The notes under the pieces: generated by a model
Told to the model about the DNA's origin: nothing
The model's input: the letters and a program-made list of their open reading frames with translations, nothing else
Database searches by the model: none
Assembly: GCF_000002595.2 (NCBI RefSeq)
Contig: NC_057015.1
Coordinates: forward strand, 1,524,718 to 1,588,717
DNA length: 64,000 bases
Direction: 5' to 3'
Origin: Chlamydomonas reinhardtii
Lineage: Eukaryota > Chlorophyta > Chlorophyceae > Chlamydomonadales > Chlamydomonadaceae
Translations under genes and position numbers: made by a program
In this document: piece after piece, positions 11,801 to 23,263 of the stretch
Layout: every line of letters begins with the position of its first letter
Position numbering within the stretch: position 1 is the stretch's first letter

Positions 11801-13034
11801 CCCCTCCTCCCTGGCCGCCGCCCTCAACACCGCCGCCGCCGGCCTCTTCGCCGCTGCCATGGAGCGTCGCCTCACCACCACGCATTCTGGCCGCCGCCGC
11901 CTCGGCGGCGCCTCCGCAGCCGGCGCCGCCGCAGGGCACTCCTTCATCGCCTACCCCGGCCTGCCCACCTGCCGCACCACGGCCGTCGCCGCCTCTCCGT
12001 CACCGATGCCCTCGCCGGGCGGCGCCATTGAGATGTCGGCCTCCTCGCACTCCACCTCCAAGGACTCGCGCCGCTACCTCGACCGCAGCGAGGACAGCGC
12101 CCCCAACTCGCCCGTGCCCCAGCGCGTGGCGGCCGCCTTCGAAGCCAGTCATGCAGGCGCTGGCATTGGCGGCACCGGAGGCGGTGCCGTCGGCCGCGGC
12201 GTCAGCCGCGGCACTACCAGTCACGGCCAGGACCTGTCCTCGCTGGTAGTCGGGGCGGTGCAGCCCCCCACGAGCTTCGATCGACGACGTGCCAGTGCTC
12301 GACGCAGCGCCGGCGGCGGCGTGTCATCCACAGAGGCCTCGCTGCAGCCGCCGCAGCTGCTGCCTCAGGCACACCAGTCGCCGCCGCCACAGCTGCAGCA
12401 GCAGCCCGCGCGTGTGCTGCCGGTCGTGGTGCGGGCGCTGCCCGCGGCGCTGGCGGCGGCGCCTGCGCCTGCTCGTGGCCTGTCTTGGAAGCGCAGGTCG
12501 GGCCGTTTCGGCTCGGCTATGTCAGGCCTCATGGGTGGCGGCAGCGGCCCTGTGCCGCCGCACACAAACTTGTCGGGCACGGCGCTAACGACGACTCCCT
12601 ACGCTGCCGCTACCAGCGGCGGCGCCTCGCATTTGGCCACGCCATGCGCCACCGACAATGGCGGCGTGGACCTTTTTGCAATGCCTCCGCCGCCGGAGCT
12701 GGCGGTTATCCAAGATGACTCCCAAGATGCGGCTTCGTTCATCAGCACGACCAGCTTCAGCGCCGCGCCCTCGCTCTTCGGCTGCCTGCCAGCGCCGGCA
12801 CCCGCCGCCGGCGCCCGGCCGCTGCTGCTCTCGGCGCGCACTGCTGGGACGGGCGCCTCGGATGCGCCCGCTGCCGCGGCCGCCGCTGCGCTGCAGACGA
12901 GCGCTGCAGGTCCGGAAGCTCCAGAGGTGAGCGTATTGGTGGACATGTCAGCAGACGATGATGGCACCGAGCTTGTTGTCAACCGGCCAGCCCAAATAAG
13001 CTTCGGCAGCCGCATGCGCCGGCTGCTGCAGTAG
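8880..13034 (+). CDS. Single-pass membrane protein of the tandem CNPxxC family, member 3
   Basis: Seven exons are proposed: 8880-9036 (or ending at 9000), 9177-9298, 9694-9921, 10139-10297, 10531-10595, 10847-10873 and 11042-13034. All phases agree and give about 916 residues. The signal peptide is MMTQ... with a Leu/Ala core ending at GAAHA. The ectodomain blocks are CSDFFIDF, then H.RI.VD...HNLRIAITRRLPEDC, FYHAGVHVDP with VPLPAAVYSC, FIRVDVDLSDQ, and CPYNIVYGACNPAAC. The last motif is encoded across three exons, the middle one only 27 bases. The transmembrane helix is at about residues 372-396, followed by RARRRRR. The cytosolic tail of ~500 residues is low-complexity apart from GCLPAP...ARPLLLS near residue 832 and a PEVSVLVDM motif near the end. 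This is the most intron-rich member and the best guide to domain boundaries. Function is unknown. Confidence 0.8.
10847..10873 (+). other. 27-base microexon of family member 3
   Basis: It is flanked by AG at 10845-10846 and GTAAGT at 10874. Both neighbouring introns are phase 2 and each splits a Cys codon as TG|C. The microexon encodes the loop between the two cysteines of the CP(Y)N...CNP motif. Skipping it would keep the frame. It is supported by exact collinearity with members 2 and 4. Confidence 0.75.
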
Positions 13035-15314
13035 ATTGGATCGCACTGACGGCGAGCTGATGTTGTCAGCTTTTATCATGAAGTACTCATGCAGGTTTCA
13101 TGCAATGGATGGCAGGATGAGAGTTGGCCTTGAAGATGGTGCAAGCCGCAGTGCATGGAGCGGCCAGGAGAGAGGCCAGGCATGGGCGTGAATACGATTA
13201 TTGTGAACCCTTATTAACTATGCATGGTTTGTCTATAAAGCATTCTCGATAATATGGCATGCAGCAGCTACCGTTGAACGCGTTCCAGATAGTGGTACGC
13301 AGCTCCTTGGCCGGTGGCTTACTTGCACGCCGATGCAGGCGTTTGTCCGTCCCACGTTGGCGGTTAGCTCTTTAGATCCGTGTTGTGAGGCGCGTGCTGC
13401 ATTGCATGCCATGCATATCTGCCATCAGTGGCATCCTCCATCCCATCAGTGGTGTGTGCTTGGAAGTTCCAGACTAGCTTGTAGCACACGCTTGTAGAAC
13501 TAGACGCCCTGATGAACAAGGCCTAGCTTAGTGGCCACGCTGGACGGCACTCATGGACAATGTGTAGCCGCTGCACATGCAGCACATGCAGCACCGACCA
13601 CCGTGGTGGCTTCTGCCGATCTGCTGTGTAGTACCGTATGTCAGTTTCAGTGCCGTAATGTGGGTGAACTTGAGCCGCGACAGTTCATTCGTGAATAGTA
13701 CTTGCATTCTCTCCTGCTGGTTTCATTCTGTATGCAACACACCGCCGTTGCGTTGCGATGTCCTTCATTGAGCTTAAACCTTTTTGTGCATGGCTCAGTT
13801 TCAGGATGGTCTCTGCACATGGTGTCAACTGTGTAGACGTTCGGGCGTCGTACGCACGCTTGGCAAGTGTGGGCACCTTGCATTCGTTGTTCGCCACCAC
13901 GCAGACGCAACATGCGCTGCAACCATTTGAACATCCAGCACCTCTGGTACTCGAAGGCTCTCCACTGGGTGCACGCCAGTCATGTTATGATGTAGATAGT
14001 AGAGTAAACAGGTCTGCTTGCACTGCGCCGACACCCGCATTCCCGGCCCGGTGAAAACGCACCACCTTGCCATGAAAACACTCTCCATTGGGTGCGCGCT
14101 AGCGGCATGTGTGTATAGGTACCAGTCGAGACGTTTGAGCCGTAGCTGCCACTGGCCAATGTCGTACAGAGATGCAGATGGATGGCCTGAAATGGCGGTA
14201 TGATGAGCGCGTGTCGCCAAACCTACCTAGATGGGGACCCTTGGCTGGCCCTGCTGCCAACAACAACTGGGCCGTTTGCATTTGTTGCCCCTAACTGGCT
14301 GACTGCCGTCCATGTCTCGGTAGCAGTCTTGCCTGGTATGGCTTGGCGTTGTTGTTGTCGTTGTGTTGTGGACGCTGTGGGAAGGATGTTGTGGCAGCTG
14401 CAGCTGGGACGGTACGGCTGCACCTGTGTACGGTACGGCACGCAAAACGCCACGTCGGCTCGCGCTACAAGTTCGCATGCGCACCTTGCGGCAATCGCAT
14501 AACCCTCTAGCCAGCAGAAGTGCCACAAGAGATGTGCCAACATGGAGGCGCCTCCTTGGAGCGATCAGAGCAAGTAGCCCTTGCATCACGAGTTGCCTTG
14601 CAGGTCAGTATGGTGCACAACTTTGGAGGTCACAGGTGATCAACAGCTGTACCAAGTATTAAAACTGCTTGACCTAAGTAGACATCCCTGCCCTGGCTGT
14701 CACTGTGTCAGCACCCAGCTGCCGCGAAAGCGCCGCGAATGCCGCCAACGCTCCGTCGCTTCCCCATTGAGTTACGAGTCCGTGCATGGATCTAATGGTG
14801 TGGTGCCAGGGAAACTTAAGCAATTGCATGGGAGAGGGAGGTCTGGGCTCGTCGCATATCGCAACCTGCTGGAGGAGCAGTCCGCGGGAGGGGAGGGAGG
14901 GGATTGGGCGAGGGGTCGTCGATCGCCCCACCTTGCCCTTCAGAAACCCAGCAAAAAACATGACACGTAGCAAGCGCGCACTTTTGCGGCTGGAGTATCC
15001 ATGCACGCTTTTATGGATCATACTTAGGCGCGAGGAAGAATCGATCAGCTTGCGGCTGGCCACAGCCTTCGCTGCGCATGAGACCAACCGCCGTCATTCC
15101 CGCCATTCTTGAGTGTCGCCTTTTACGCTTGATACGAGCAATCTTCTCCATCTAGCATTTGATACTACCTAGGCCGCTTACTCGTGCATACTTGCCGCGA
15201 CATAGGGGCTCGCGCCGCGCCTGCTGGTCTTGTAGTTTATGAGCCAAACATGGCAGAATTGTAGTAGAGCGCCTCACAGGCTGGTCTATCTGTTTTGTTG
15301 AGACAGAGCCACCT
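13035..15314. other. Spacer between family members 3 and 4
   Basis: About 2.3 kb of mixed composition. I find no exon with splice sites and codon bias, and no repeat that I can name. It presumably holds the member 3 3' UTR and the member 4 promoter. Confidence 0.5.
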
Positions 15315-18300
15315 ATGGCGCGGCGCCAGCACGTCTGGCAAGCGCACATTACGTTGGTGTTGCTCGCCCAGTTGTTACTTCGACTTCAGGGCAGCTATGG
15401 CCTGTATCAGGCTAATGGTAAGCGCCTGCTATGGGCAAGGCGCTTGGCTACCTTCCCAGGCGAATGGTTTGGGTAGGGAGCTAGAGTCCAAGGGTAGGGG
15501 AACACTATGGCATTTAAGTTCAAGCTCCTTGCAGCGACTATTAGCTCTGGCATTGGTCAATGGCCCTTCGGCTTCGACCCCTTGTCGAGCGCGCATTTGA
15601 AATTCTGTCAACTTCCCGGTGCATCGGCAGACGTCGCAGAGCCAGGAAGCACCGAGTCAGAGGAGCCGTGTGTGTCATTTCGCTCAGACCATGAGGTGCC
15701 CATCGTTGCGGACGACGGCTCGTCCCTCGGCTACGTGACGGTCCACAGCGGCGGGGGCGCGCTCCTCGTGTCGGTCGACTCGCCCAAAGCTTCCCCCTTC
15801 CACGGCGAACAGCACAACCTTCGCGCCCACTTCACGCGGGCCTTCCCACGCCACTGCGCCATGGCAACAGTCGGCTTGAATGGCAGTGCACCGCTGGAGC
15901 ATACAGGTGCGGAGCCGGCCCAGCTCTGGGCTCAGTCCCTTGAGCGCTTGGTTAAGCCCGCCTGCGTGTCGTCGGACACAGGTCGTCAGACCCCACCCTC
16001 TCCGAGCAGCATCCATCAAACCAGCTGATGAAAACCGGGCGCATTCTCATGCTCATAACTTCCTCTAGTGACGTTCTCTCCGCCAAAGCAGCTTGGTCAG
16101 ACCCCACCTAGACCCCCCCGTTACGAGTTCACCCGTAACTTTACTAACGTAACCTAATTTCATAGCAGCGGTGCAGAGGCGCGCCGCCTTCCACCCGCCT
16201 TCCGCCGACTACTTCCTCGCTTTGCCCGCCCCTCGCCGCAATCTAACACTCGCATAGTCAAATACATTGAGCAAGTCCTGAAACGCTGCCCTCTCTTGTT
16301 GCACACGCGACAGATTTGGGTGATCGGTACGTGGCGCGTCTGGACGTGCCGCCGGGGCTGTTCCCCTGCGACCCCGACCGCGGCGAACCCTTCTTCGCCG
16401 TGTTCTTCATGGCGCTGGAGGTGGACCTGCAGCCAGTGAGTTTGGCAGCGGCTCCGGTTTCCTAAGTTTCTTAGCTTCTTGCGTTGGGGGCATCTTCACA
16501 ACTTTGGGCATGTGTGATGGGTCGCAACAAACACTAATTACCGCGCCGGGAGTTAATCTCTGCACTGCTCTGCAGCAACACACGCTTTTCTGACAACCAG
16601 CCTGTGCTTCCCGAACCGTGCGACAGACCGTCGGCGCGGCCGTGACAGCCCAGACGGCCGGTGACTGGCTTGGCCTGGTGCCGCCTGGCGTGAGCTGCCC
16701 ATTCGTCACCGTGTCAGGAGCCTGCAACCCAGATGCCTGCCGCCGCCAGCAGCAGCTGCATGGGGACCGTAAGCAGCCTCTGGCACGCGAGCAGGCGTCG
16801 GCGTCGCCAGGTGCCACGGCCGTGGCCGGCGGCACCGCTAGCGGGGCGCACCAGCGCAGGCAGCACCACCTCAGCCCGAGCATTGTACACCTGCCGCCGC
16901 CGGCGCCGTCGCGGTCTGGCGCTGCTGGACTCGGCTCGGCGGAGCGCCGTGGCAAGGGCTCAGACACAGACGAGTATGGAGTGGACACCGGAAGCGTCCG
17001 CCGCAACCGCCGGAAGCCGCTCAGCGTCAGCGCGCAGGTGTGGCGGGCGGTGGCATCGCTGGCGGCCGCGCTGGTGACCCGCGCCGGCCGGCTCGTGCAG
17101 TCAGCGGCGGGCGTGGTCCACTTACAGTGCTTGTACCGCCTGTCGCCGCGCACGTGTGCTCGGCTGGAGCAGGTTGGGGCGGCGGCGCCAGGCATCACCG
17201 CCGCCGCCGCGCTGCTGGCCGTGGCGTTAGTTAGCGGGCTGGTGCGGCGGTGCCAGCAGCAGGCGCAGCGGAGGCGCAGCGACGGCCGCGGCGGCCAGCA
17301 GACAGGCAAGGCGTCTCCGGCGCCGGCGCCTGCTTCGTCGCCGACGGCGGCGGCGCGGCCGCGGCAGCATTTTACCGCCTGGGCCCCGCGCTCCGCCGCT
17401 GTGGCGGTGGCGGCGAGCGTCCGTGGCACGTCAATGCCTGGCGCCGCCGGTGCCGGTGCCGGCATTGGTGGCAGCTTCGCCGACGACAGAGCCGCTGCCT
17501 CGCGGCGGTATGGGCGGTCCACATCCGTGAGTGGCGCGGCCGCCGGCGACGGCCTCGCCCGGCGCTCCACTTCCTCCTCCCGAGTGCAGCCTTATCTTCT
17601 GGCGGGCGGCAGTCACGGCGTGACCACGTGCGGGACGTCGGGATTCACGGCAGCGGACGTCGCGCCCATCCGCCTGTTGTCGTCGTGCTACCCTTCGCTC
17701 GCATCCGCACTCACCGATGGCAGCGATGAGGTTGACATCGCCTGCCGCCTCTTCACCCACCCCGCCGCTGCCGTCCCTCATCGCTCCAAACCTGAGTCCG
17801 TCTCCTCAATGTCTTCCTCCTCCTCTGCCGCGTCTGCCGCGACCTCAGCCCCTGGCGCTGGAGCCGCTCGGGCCGCCAAATCAGGAGCGCTGCCGCGGGT
17901 GCGTGGCGGCAGCGACTCGGGGCGCGGGCATGGGCCCTCCGCGACGGAGCTGGTGACCAGCCTGCCGACTGACAAGGCCGTGGGGCGCGCCGGCCGCGCC
18001 GCCACCTCTTCTGCCGACGGCACCAGTCCGGGCCGGCGCAGGGTGACGTTCAGTGGCACCTTTGCCACTGCGCCGGCCCCGCAGCCCCAGCCCAAGCCGT
18101 CCAAGGCGCGCTCACTGATGCGGCTCCCAGACGGTTCCGGCTCCATGCCGGCGTCGCAGCCCTTGCCTGACCTGCAGCTTCAGCAGCAGCAGCCACGCCA
18201 CAGCAGCGCCGCCACCTGTGCCTCAATCCTGGGCTCGCCGGACCTCTGTGCACTTGAGGTCAAGCCCATCCCGCGCCCTGCACGTGCCGCTGAGCCCGGC

Positions 18301-20565
18301 CTGAGCCTGCCCCACCAGGACGACGCCCCGCCTGCACAGCTGATGTGGTCGGCGCCGGGTGCCGCGTCAGCAACCGCACGCGTCCTCAAGTGCAGCCCAA
18401 ACACCCAGACCAGTAACAGTGCGACCGGTCACACCTCTGCGAGGGCAGCAGCGGCAACACCTCCGGCGCCGCTGGCACGCGCGTCTTGCAGCGGCGCACT
18501 CCTCAGTGGTGAGACGATGCGGCTGAATAGCAGCGGTGGCGGCGGCGGTGGTGGCCGCGGCTGGGTCGGTCGCAGCATCAGCCTCAAGGCCCTGTCGGCG
18601 CCCGCGCCCGCCGCGACAGACGGCCAGGTGGATGCGGAGGCCGCGGCCGGCGCCGACCTGGTGCCGGCCGCCACGGCCTCGGCTGCGCTGCCTGTGCCTC
18701 TGCCTCCACCGCCGACCTTCCTCCGCTGGTCGGCTGGCCCCACCCACACCGCCTTGGAGCATGAGAGCGCGTCCGCAGCTGACACCCAGGGCCGACTTCA
18801 GGGAGCCGCGGCACGCCGCACGCCGCCTGCCAACCTGCGAAGCGCCCCGCTCTCGCGCGGCGCCGGATCGGCTGGCGCCCAGGCTTACTCTGATAGCCTG
18901 GCCGCCGCCGCCGCCGCTGCCGCCACTGCTGCCGGCGGTGGCCGTACAAGCAGCTCTGGCGGCGCCTGCAGCGGCGGACTGCAGCAGCCCCAGCCCCAGC
19001 TGCTGCTTAGTGCGCCGCCTACACGCGATCCTGTTGCTTCCGCTGCTGTGGCTGCAGTGCCCCAGACGCGCGCCCGCAGCGGCAGTGGCATGGCCAGGGT
19101 AACGTCACTGCAGCTCCCGTCCATGCCGCCACCGCCGCCGCCGCCGGGCTTCCTTCCGCGCCACAGCCTGTCCCTGACGTCCAGGGTCCTGGGGCCCGCC
19201 GCCACTGCGCCGCCAACGGCGCTGCCGCCGCCGCCGCCGCCTCTGCAGCAGTCGCCTAGTGTGCCGCTGCCGCTGCCGCCGCCCTCGCTGCTGCTCCGCA
19301 TGATGTCACAGGAGGCCAAGCGCCAGGCGCCGCCGCCAGGGCTGATCATGTCGCCGCTGCCGCTGCCGCACAGCGGCTCTAGCACGACCTGCAGCTCGGA
19401 AGCCATGCCGTGCTGTCGGGCGGAGAGCCACGGCGCCGCTGCCTACCCGCGCCCAGGCGGCTTGACAGATGACCACGATGACTTCGTCCGCAGCCTCAGC
19501 TGCGGCAGCGCCTGCAATGCTCGCGGACTGCCTTCGCCGATGCCGGCGCCCGCGCAGGCGGGCGGCGCGCCGGGCGCCGGCCGGCCGAGCATGGGCTCCC
19601 CGGCAGGCAGCGATGACGCAAGCTGCGGCGGTAGTGGCGGTGCTGGCACCAGCGGCAGCAGTGGCGCAGCGAGTCCTGAGAGTGACAGTCCTGCGTGCCG
19701 CAACCGCAACGACTGTGATTCACCTGTGGGTCCCGTTGTCCCAGCTGTGACTGTGGCCTGGGACGCAGTGGCCAAGACTGAGGCAGGCGCCCCGTTGCAG
19801 TCTGGCCATTTGCCGACGCCGTTTGCGGCAGCCGCCAAGCCTCTGCCCAGTGTGCGTCTTGGCCCCTCGGCTGCGGAGCTGGACTCGCCATTTGGCAGCC
19901 CGCGCGCCGTGCGTCGCGCTGCGCCCCACGCCGGAGGACTCAGAGCCGCGGCCGCCGGCAAGCTGGCAGCTGCTGCGGTGGCAGTCGCAGAGAGCCAGGC
20001 AGGCAAAGCGCGTGTGGCAGCATCTGCTTTTGCCGGCATGCAGACCGCTTTGCAAGCTGCTGCGGACGCGCGCACCAGCTGCGACCTTGGCAGCACCGTC
20101 CAAGCAGACCTCGCGCCGCCCTTTGCGCCCTCGCCGGTGCGCACACTGGCTCCGCAGCCGCGCACGTTGCGCTTCACCGGCGCAGACAGCACTGGCGGCT
20201 GCAGCAGTAGCTGCACCAGCAGCAGCTGCGGCGTCGCAGCCAACTCTCTCTCCTTCCGCATCCCGTTGCACCCATGCGCATCGACCGGCGCGGACGCCGC
20301 TGACGCGGTGGCGACCCCGGTGCTACGTGGCGCGCGCCGCTGGTCCCTGACCGGGGTTGGAGGCACCGCCTCCGCCACCTTAGAGGAGCAGGTGCTGCTG
20401 GAGGCACAGCCGCTGCAGCAGCAGGCTGATTCAGGGGTGGAGGCTGGCAACCAACTCCACCTGCCCCACCCTCCGGTTCATGCATCTGCCAAGGTAGCTT
20501 TGCCGCTACCTCCGCCGCCATTCCTGCGGCCCCTGCCCCTGCCCGTGCCGAAGCAGCGCCCGTAG
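15315..20565 (+). CDS. Single-pass membrane protein of the tandem CNPxxC family, member 4 (giant tail)
   Basis: The proposed exons are 15315-15417, 15535-15906, 16314-16435 and 16627-20565, joined at phases 1, 1 and 0, giving about 1511 residues. The ATG at 15315 starts a signal peptide (MARRQHVWQ, then ITLVLLAQLLLRLQG). The ectodomain is the most diverged of the set. It keeps a C-containing block with GEQHNLRAHFTRAFPRHC, then RLDVPPGLFPC, FFMALEVDLQP and CPFVTVSGACNPDAC. A hydrophobic helix at about 389-406 (ITAAAALLAVALVSGLV) is followed by RRCQQQAQRRR. More than 1100 residues of Ser/Ala/Pro/Gly-rich, presumably cytosolic sequence follow, with polyproline patches of the PPPPPPPG type. No globular domain is visible there. 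A TGTAA at 21163-21167 is a candidate polyadenylation signal. Confidence 0.75.
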
Positions 20566-23263
20566 CTGGGGTCCTGGAACTGTGTGGTCAGTGCCTAGGT
20601 GCCGCACAAATTTGGAAGAATGACGCCGTGGAGCTCTGAGGCGGACGTCAGACATGCACGGCATCCGTGGGTGCATCGAAAGGAGGTATACTGGAGGTGC
20701 ATGTGCGCAAGGCCCCAGAGGGCCGAAGCCAAGCACCGTATTAGCCTTAGTCCGATGAATCACCAGCCCTGCTGCGTGAAGTCTCGGGGTGCTAGGACCG
20801 ACCACGACGCGGAGCAAGCTTCAGCAACTGCAAGTAACGTACACACGAGCCGCACGGCATACATACAAAGCCCCTGTTGTTTCTTACCCTTGCTCTGCCG
20901 AAGTGTATGTGTTGGTGTGGTGTGTGTGCGCGCGCCAGGATTGCGTTGTCCAGTTGTTGCAGCGATTGCATTGTGGGTTGTTTGACATTGTTGTTGCAAA
21001 CAGCGGATCCAAATGGTGCACAATTGCGACGGAAGTAGGCTGCGCCCCTACTTGTGCGCTTAGATTCTTCATGCATGGAGTACTCGCACCCTTTCCCCAG
21101 TTTCCCAGCAACATGAAATGGGTACAGCCGCCTGGTGACATACGCGCCGAGGGCACAGTATCTGTAAGAAGTGAGGACATTCTATTAGACAATGAGAACA
21201 GGAACTAGGGACACTAATATTAAGGAGCGAATCGTGGATAGCCGTGGATAGGTGCAGGATTGTTTGAGGGGGCTACGGCAGGGAGGGCTATGCTTAGCGG
21301 TCCACGGGGCCGAGGCATGGGCGCCCTGTGGTAGGGTCATGTAGTCTGCTTTCATGCTTCGTACGACAACCGCGTGTGCTGGACCGCGGCATTGCATCCT
21401 AGAACCCCAACCTGGTGAATCTGCGGTGTCATGTTGCATCATGCTAAGAGTGTTCGGGCCTGATACACGGCCACTCATATGCTTACCCCGTACGTGTCGA
21501 CCATGCTTCATTGGGCGGATAACGTGTGTAGGCTCGCACGAATAGGCCAGGGTGCAATGTCCGTCCCTTAAGGTTGAGCAGGAAGGCTAAAGTGTGATGT
21601 GCGTGCATGCTTCTAGGGCGGCTGGCAGCTTAACGAGGCCGCATGTTTGCAAGTATCTCCCTGGTTCCTCCCATCGTGCGTAACTCCAAACAAAGCTGCT
21701 CGTACTTAGCACTTTGAACGATTGCATTGAAGCCTTGATGCTAAAGTGTGTGCGGTGTATGCGACGGCCAGGCAGGTGGAGAGACTGGCATAGTTCGTTG
21801 CAGTAATCGAGATGCATTCATAGCATACCTGCCATAGGCGGCCTATCACGCGGGGCAGAAGCCTTGATGAATGTGGACGGTCCCTCATGCGTCAATACAT
21901 TCACAACTTGCCGCACCTGGAGTGCTGCCATCATTTTCCGCCGTGTAGTAGTTCATCTAATGCTTTATCGGACTTTAGGGTTGCAGGCCGCGCCGCAATG
22001 GTTGTTAATTGCCCTGCTGCGCTACATATCGGTAATGAGGATTGGTTGCGGTGCGCACGAGGGCCGTTTGTACTCAAGCGGCCATCCTGATGTACAGCCA
22101 TAGGGCGCTGGGAGCCTGCCCTGCGTTGGTGTTTGGCGTGGTTGTGCACACGTGGTGGCCGCCTTGTGTGGAGCTGTCGGCGGGCAGGCTGTCCCTGGCT
22201 GTACCAGGTGAGGGCGCTTTCTCCTGGGCGAGACCGTACGTGCCGCTTGGAAGCGTTGTCCCTGCCTGTTGGTGCAGCGGTGCTTTAGGAGGTCTGCTTA
22301 AGAGGGTGGCGCCTACGCACACGCGCATCGATGTCCCTTTGGCTGTGCCTATCGTATTGTTCTGCTTATTGTGCCATATACATATAGCGCTGCCTTGCCA
22401 TAAGACATAAGCCTGACGTACTGATGTCACACCTCCGGGTCCGGGCGGCAGTCCTGGATGGCTGTAATGGTGTCATGGCTGTTATTAGAGACGTGTCACT
22501 CTGACGAGCGCCTACGAGCGCGAGCACAACCCTGATCCGTTATCTAGCAGTATAGGTGCACCCTTAATACCGTAGATAGCTAAGGCCAGGGATACTCTCC
22601 CCTGGTTGGGGGGCAGCGTTTCCCCGCTCCCTCTGAGGCCCCGCGTGTTGCGCTGCTCATCAAGTTATGGCTTGCACCACTCATGGCTTGCACACCAAGT
22701 AGGCATCTTAAGAGGGGCACGGTCGCATGACCCGCCAGGGCGGCCGCTATTGAGTGGTACAGGATATCCACTTGATGAGGAAGGAAATCAACCCGCTGCA
22801 GCCGCCCGCCTCAGGGCAACCCGGAAGCAACTGGACCCCGCTCCGAGTGTGATACATATTTATAAGGGATTACTGTTTGCAAGTAATTGCTTGGGCACTG
22901 TAGCTGCTGAAGGTGAGGAGCGCTTCCCAAGTTCCCATGCCGCTCAATTGCTCATCGGGTTCTGCAGGAAACTTGAATCGTGGACATTGCTTTTTAATAA
23001 TTGTAGACGTAGCTTTATGAGCTTCTTCTTTCGTCACCATAATTGAACAAAGCTGCCGCCGTGACGCCGACCTCTCGAATTCTTGCATTGTCATCAAGCC
23101 CCATTCAAGCTGTTCGACATTGACTCTATACAACGGCGCGCTCCTTACTGAAGCCCCTCGCAAACTTTGCGCGCTGTGCGCGCGCGCGTTTGGTGAACAA
23201 GTTGTTGTAGCCAGCGTGTTCTCAGGGACCACTCATAGACACGGGCGCTACAACAAGCATACG
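20566..23263. other. Spacer between the tandem family and DUS1
   Basis: About 2.7 kb. The first 600 bases to the TGTAA at 21163-21167 are likely 3' UTR of member 4. The rest is near 50% GC with only short, biasless open frames. A GC-alternating run (gcgcgctgtgcgcgcgcgcg) sits close upstream of the DUS1 start at about 23168-23188. Nothing else is recognised. Confidence 0.5.

Noticed and set aside
16407-17570. Minus-strand frames opposite family member 4 (also around 19443-20450)
   Set aside because: They arise from the same codon-bias effect. They have no conserved motif, and the plus-strand frame is continuous with phase-consistent upstream exons.
1-20565. Pherophorin or VSP-type wall proteins for the tandem family
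   Set aside because: The tail and stalk composition is superficially similar, but the cysteine pattern and blocks do not match the pherophorin domain as I know it, and these proteins have a membrane helix with long cytosolic tails.
20566-23263. Search for mobile elements (transposase, reverse transcriptase, terminal repeats) in this and other spacers
   Set aside because: No recognisable catalytic motif or paired terminal repeat could be seen by eye. A library-based repeat search would be needed to exclude short non-autonomous elements.
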